Source of the DNA: an uncultured Bacteroides sp.
Lineage (GTDB): Bacteria > Bacteroidota > Bacteroidia > Bacteroidales > Bacteroidaceae
Reading direction: 5' to 3'
Length of the DNA: 64,000 nucleotides
Assembly: GCA_900556625.1 (NCBI GenBank)
Contig: USPQ01000007.1
Location: 1-64,000 of the forward strand
The notes beneath the pieces were generated by a model. The model saw nothing but the letters and a program-made list of their open reading frames with translations, searched no databases and was not told the origin of the DNA. The stretch's first letter is position 1. The number at the start of each line of letters is the position of its first letter. Made by a program: the position numbers and the translations under genes. Positions 61,309 to 64,000 of this stretch are shown one piece after another.

Positions 61309-62328
61309 TTACATAACCCTCACTCTTTCTTGCAACTCTCTCATTTTCTGCATAAGTGCATCGAACTCTAATGATTCACCATAAATGAAGAAACGCCTCA
61401 TATCGGCATAATCATCTTGCCATGCATCCATAACCGATTTTGGTATTGTAAAGCTAATGGATGATGGAGCATGCAAATCATAATTTACATACTTCAAAGC
61501 ATAATAAGTTTTACGATGCTCAACTATGGCATCATAAAGTTTGCGATTCGACAATGCTTCTAAACCATATTCTGTGTCCATCAGTTTTTCTAAATCATAC
61601 AGATGGCGTGACATTCGGACACTTCTTGGCTTTTCTTTTTGGAATTCTTCCGCCAAAAGAAATAACTTCTCAAGGAATGTACGAGTTGGCACTACAGTTC
61701 TGACAAGGCTTTCTGCACCTCTATCTTCGCCATCAAAACTTTCACCTATTAGAGAACGAATCTGCCGCAACTCCGTAGGTTCATCCATTGAAAGACAACT
61801 AATCTCTATCTTTACACGTGGAGGAATATAATTGATCGTATCTTCAAGAATCGACGGATAGTGTAATAAGATTACAGTAGGATCCTTGTCTGAGTCTATC
61901 GGTCGCCATTCTCCATTTTTATCCTGTACTTGAGATACATTCTCTATATTGTACCCAGAAACTCCCATTTCTTTCAAGCGAGCATCTAATTGAGCAGAAA
62001 GAATCTCATGAATATATGCTCGTGACATTTTGCGTAATTTCTCACGCTGACTTTTACCAGTCTTCTCAATATCAAAGAATGAATGACTGATTGCCAAGTC
62101 AATGTCTTCAGAGAAACGCTCTATGATATTAAACCCTTTTGATAACGATGTTCCGCCTTTGAATATTAAAGAATCACGGCAATCTGTTTGGAATAATGCC
62201 TTCAATGTAACGGTTACCCACCAGTCCTTTTCAATAGCAACTTGATTAACACCATGATGTCCAGCTTCTGTTTGCTGTAACATTGCCAATCGGTCTACTA
62301 TTTCATTATTTAACCACAGTTTTCCCAT
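61309..62328 (-). CDS. abiEii: AbiEii-type nucleotidyltransferase toxin
   Basis: A 339-residue protein of the AbiEii/AbiGii nucleotidyltransferase family. Key motifs: FKGGTSLSKGF (Gly58-Gly59-Thr60, Lys64), SEDIDLAI with Ser73, Asp75 and Asp77, the VKIEIS strand, and the later TFLEKLFLLAEEF and SRHLYDLEKL motifs. These are the DNA polymerase-beta-like active site and the Lys/Asp of motifs III-IV. Members act as toxins that modify tRNA or other RNA, giving phage abortive infection. The cognate antitoxin gene lies 14 bp upstream on the same strand. Confidence 0.92.
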   Translation of the reverse strand: MGKLWLNNEIVDRLAMLQQTEAGHHGVNQVAIEKDWWVTVTLKALFQTDCRDSLIFKGGTSLSKGFNIIERFSEDIDLAISHSFFDIEKTGKSQREKLRKMSRAYIHEILSAQLDARLKEMGVSGYNIENVSQVQDKNGEWRPIDSDKDPTVILLHYPSILEDTINYIPPRVKIEISCLSMDEPTELRQIRSLIGESFDGEDRGAESLVRTVVPTRTFLEKLFLLAEEFQKEKPRSVRMSRHLYDLEKLMDTEYGLEALSNRKLYDAIVEHRKTYYALKYVNYDLHAPSSISFTIPKSVMDAWQDDYADMRRFFIYGESLEFDALMQKMRELQERVRVM

Positions 62329-62342
62329 AATCTATTTCTATT

Positions 62343-62951
62343 TTAAGCGGTTAGCATTGGCTTTATAATTCTTTTCATCCATGCAGGCATCATGTCTACA
62401 TCTTTACTTAAAGCCTCCTTGTCGGTTTCTTTTGACACCAATTGTCGGATTATATTCAATTCACTTTCTCCTATATTCTCTTTTTTCAGAGCTTTAAGTG
62501 CCTGAACAAGTAAAGAAATGAGTAGAGTACCATAACAGAAATTCTTGGGTACACCTCGCTTTAATACTACTTTCCTATTAGATAAGTTTATAGTTCTTTC
62601 GCTACCGGTAGTCAAGAAAGTGTAATTCATCGGCACTTGAGTTGATAGCCCTAATGCGTTCAATGCTGTCATGCCAGATGGTAACACCTCTGCGTTATCT
62701 CGGACAGTAATTGCCTGTACCACCTTATCAACTGAAGGAAGCACTACACCAAATTTGCTTTTTCTCGGTTTGGTATATATGCCATGTGCTATTTTAACAA
62801 GCATACCTTCTGTCGTTAACTCAGACAAAATGCTTCCCACAAATTCTGTGTGGTATTCAGGGAAATCAGACCGAAACAGAATGCAATCTTCTGGCATCGC
62901 TTCTATGCGTTGCTTAAGAGTTATACCATCTATAGAATATTCATTAGTCAT
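62343..62951 (-). CDS. DUF6088 / AbiEi-like antitoxin
   Basis: A 202-residue protein with an N-terminal winged-helix-like region (TLKQRIEAMPEDCILFRSDFPEYHTEFVGSILSELTTEGMLVKIAHGIYTKP) and a C-terminal DUF6088 domain (about 75-200) with LPSGMTALNALGLSTQVPMNYTFLTTGSERTI. It matches the AbiEi-type antitoxin and transcriptional repressor of type IV toxin-antitoxin systems. The start at 62951 is used because the earlier TTG of the frame lies in the -7 box. It precedes the toxin gene, the usual order, and probably represses the operon. Confidence 0.88.
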   Translation of the reverse strand: MTNEYSIDGITLKQRIEAMPEDCILFRSDFPEYHTEFVGSILSELTTEGMLVKIAHGIYTKPRKSKFGVVLPSVDKVVQAITVRDNAEVLPSGMTALNALGLSTQVPMNYTFLTTGSERTINLSNRKVVLKRGVPKNFCYGTLLISLLVQALKALKKENIGESELNIIRQLVSKETDKEALSKDVDMMPAWMKRIIKPMLTA

Positions 62952-63591
62952 TTTACCTTTGAAATTTTGATGATTTTTCAAATGCAAAGATACAAAATGA
63001 TTTTAATAAATGAGAAATCGTCAAGTAATTTATTCGTTTGACTCGAAATAATATAAGGATGAAATCCTTATCGAATCTCATCCTTATTCTTGATTTATGG
63101 AATATACAGTAACTCGAACTCCTTTTTCCGCCGTCGCTCGATGCTCGGTATCACTTTCCCTTTATAGCATCGGAACGAGATATACTCCTCGTAAATATCC
63201 ACGAGCAAATGAATGGCATGAAAAATGTAGCGAAACGAAGAATAAGGCCCCTCGGCTTGCAGGCAAAGCCTGTATTTTTTCCTGATACGGAAAAATTTGA
63301 GTAACTTTACCCCACAAAACAGAAAGGAACAGCGTTCTCAACGGTGGTGGACAGGATATTCGAACGGGATACGGAAACAAATTCCAGACCTCTTTTCCAA
63401 TCCTGAAAAGGCAACGGATAAGTAGCGATTTGTTTTCCTAACTCCCTAAAAGCCGGTCAAAAACCATAAGCGGAAGAATTTGGTACAAAACTGCATATCC
63501 CTTTCGGTTTCAAACACTTTACATTATTCTTCCGAAATCCATCCGTATGTGAGCGAGTTTTACTATCTTTGCCACTTTAACCCGATAATCA
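62952..63591. other. 640-bp non-coding region of unusual composition
   Basis: Right flank of the AbiE pair. From about 63095 to 63480 the sequence is clearly richer in G+C than typical intergenic DNA of this window. It contains a hairpin CAGGC-AAA-GCCTG (63260-63272) followed by TATTTTTT, and no frame resembling a known protein on either strand. A remnant or end of a mobile element is possible. The last part holds the -7 box TATCTTTG (63564-63571) of the next gene. Confidence 0.5.
62985..62992 (-). promoter_or_regulatory. -7 box (TATCTTTG) of the AbiE operon
   Basis: Exact TAnnTTTG on the minus strand, 33 bp before the antitoxin start; it overlaps the upstream TTG that would otherwise extend the frame. 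No good -33 element. Confidence 0.5.
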
Positions 63592-64000
63592 ATGAGTAGA
63601 ATATTATTAAATACAAAGATTTGGCTATTAATGCTATTGTTGAGTGTCGTTTCTTCTGTTTATGCACAAGATGATGATTTCACAACATGGACAAAATTTA
63701 AAATAAGTCATAAAATTGATTCCCGGTTTTCTGTCTCCGGTGATGTGGAGCTGCGTACAAAGGATGATATGAACAAGTGGGATCGTTGGGGACTTACTGT
63801 CGGAGGCGACTATCGGGCATATTCCTTTTTGAAATTGGGAGTTGCTTATGAAACTCATCTTCGTGATTTAGGGAATTCGGGCTGGAAATTCAGGCATCGC
63901 TATCATTTAAGTGCTACGGCAAGTTTTCGCTATCAGTGGTTGAAAGTTTCTTTACGGGAAAGATTTCAACAAACTTTCGATAGTGGTGATGCAGAAACTC
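63592..64000 (+). CDS. DUF2490 family outer-membrane-type protein (truncated by window end)
   Basis: The first 136 residues of a protein with signal peptide (MSRILLNTKIWLLMLLLSVVSSVYA) and DUF2490-like beta strands: TWTKFKISHKIDSRFSVSGDVELRTKDDMNKWDRWGLTVGGDYRAYSFLKLGVAYE and KFRHRYHLSATASFRYQWLKVSLRERFQQTF. The alternation of polar and hydrophobic residues fits an outer membrane beta barrel. The frame stays open to base 64000. A -7 box TATCTTTG precedes it by 20 bp. Confidence 0.8.
   Translation, partial: MSRILLNTKIWLLMLLLSVVSSVYAQDDDFTTWTKFKISHKIDSRFSVSGDVELRTKDDMNKWDRWGLTVGGDYRAYSFLKLGVAYETHLRDLGNSGWKFRHRYHLSATASFRYQWLKVSLRERFQQTFDSGDAET

Noticed and set aside
63097..63380. Two overlapping short frames (62 and 72 codons) on opposite strands in the AbiE flank
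   Set aside because: Neither shows a recognisable domain or start signals; treated as non-coding until a search shows otherwise.

Overview
The window looks like a chromosomal segment of a gut Bacteroides (B. thetaiotaomicron / B. ovatus group; species not decided from sequence alone). The reasons are SusC/SusD pairs, many Bacteroidales-type lipoproteins, near absence of Shine-Dalgarno sequences, and repeated promoters of the Bacteroides form (-7 TAnnTTTG, sometimes with TTG/TTTG about 20 bp upstream). Several of these promoters overlap the longest-ORF start and so move the true start downstream.

Layout. 1-1339: the tail of an unidentified gene, then a DUF3037 protein and a minimal HipA-type kinase on the minus strand. 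1493-23802: a polysaccharide utilization locus (PUL), all on the plus strand. Its genes are a secreted alpha/beta hydrolase, a GH127-type enzyme, a serine beta-lactamase-family protein, a heparinase II/III lyase, a membrane-bound AraC regulator without a kinase, an ECF sigma factor without an anti-sigma, SusC, SusD, an Ig-like surface lipoprotein, an alginate-lyase-domain protein, GH43 and GH88. Two lyase-like proteins plus a GH88 unsaturated-uronyl hydrolase point to a uronic-acid polysaccharide decorated with arabinose/xylose and probably ester groups. The exact glycan cannot be read from the sequence.

23897-45390 is mostly minus-strand housekeeping and envelope functions: an NlpE-like lipoprotein, CorC/HlyC, an M48 peptidase with a TonB receptor, a CE1-like esterase, an S41-like lipoprotein with a DUF4595 lipoprotein, MnmA, an orphan NarL-type regulator, a DUF4251 protein, NhaC, a membrane protein, PBP1C and a giant alpha-2-macroglobulin. 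45448-49140: a LytTR regulator, a 7TM-AraC regulator, and an operon of an IscU/NifU-like scaffold with a GGGtGRT protein. 49141-50028 is a long repeat-rich intergenic region. 50029-60965: a DMP19 protein, a lipoprotein/YIP1/SmpB/MetH operon, a 41-aa symporter accessory protein beside a symporter pseudogene carrying three internal deletions, an MltF-like transglycosylase, Udk, a Dabb protein and DsbD. 61309-62951: an AbiE-type toxin-antitoxin pair, followed by an odd non-coding stretch and the start of a DUF2490 protein cut by the window end.

The most interesting leads are the GGGtGRT/scaffold operon (conserved, function unknown), the HipA-kinase/DUF3037 overlapping pair, the multi-deletion symporter pseudogene, an S41 homologue whose catalytic Ser position is Gly, and the unusual regulation of the PUL. 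No tRNA, rRNA, CRISPR array or intact insertion sequence was seen.
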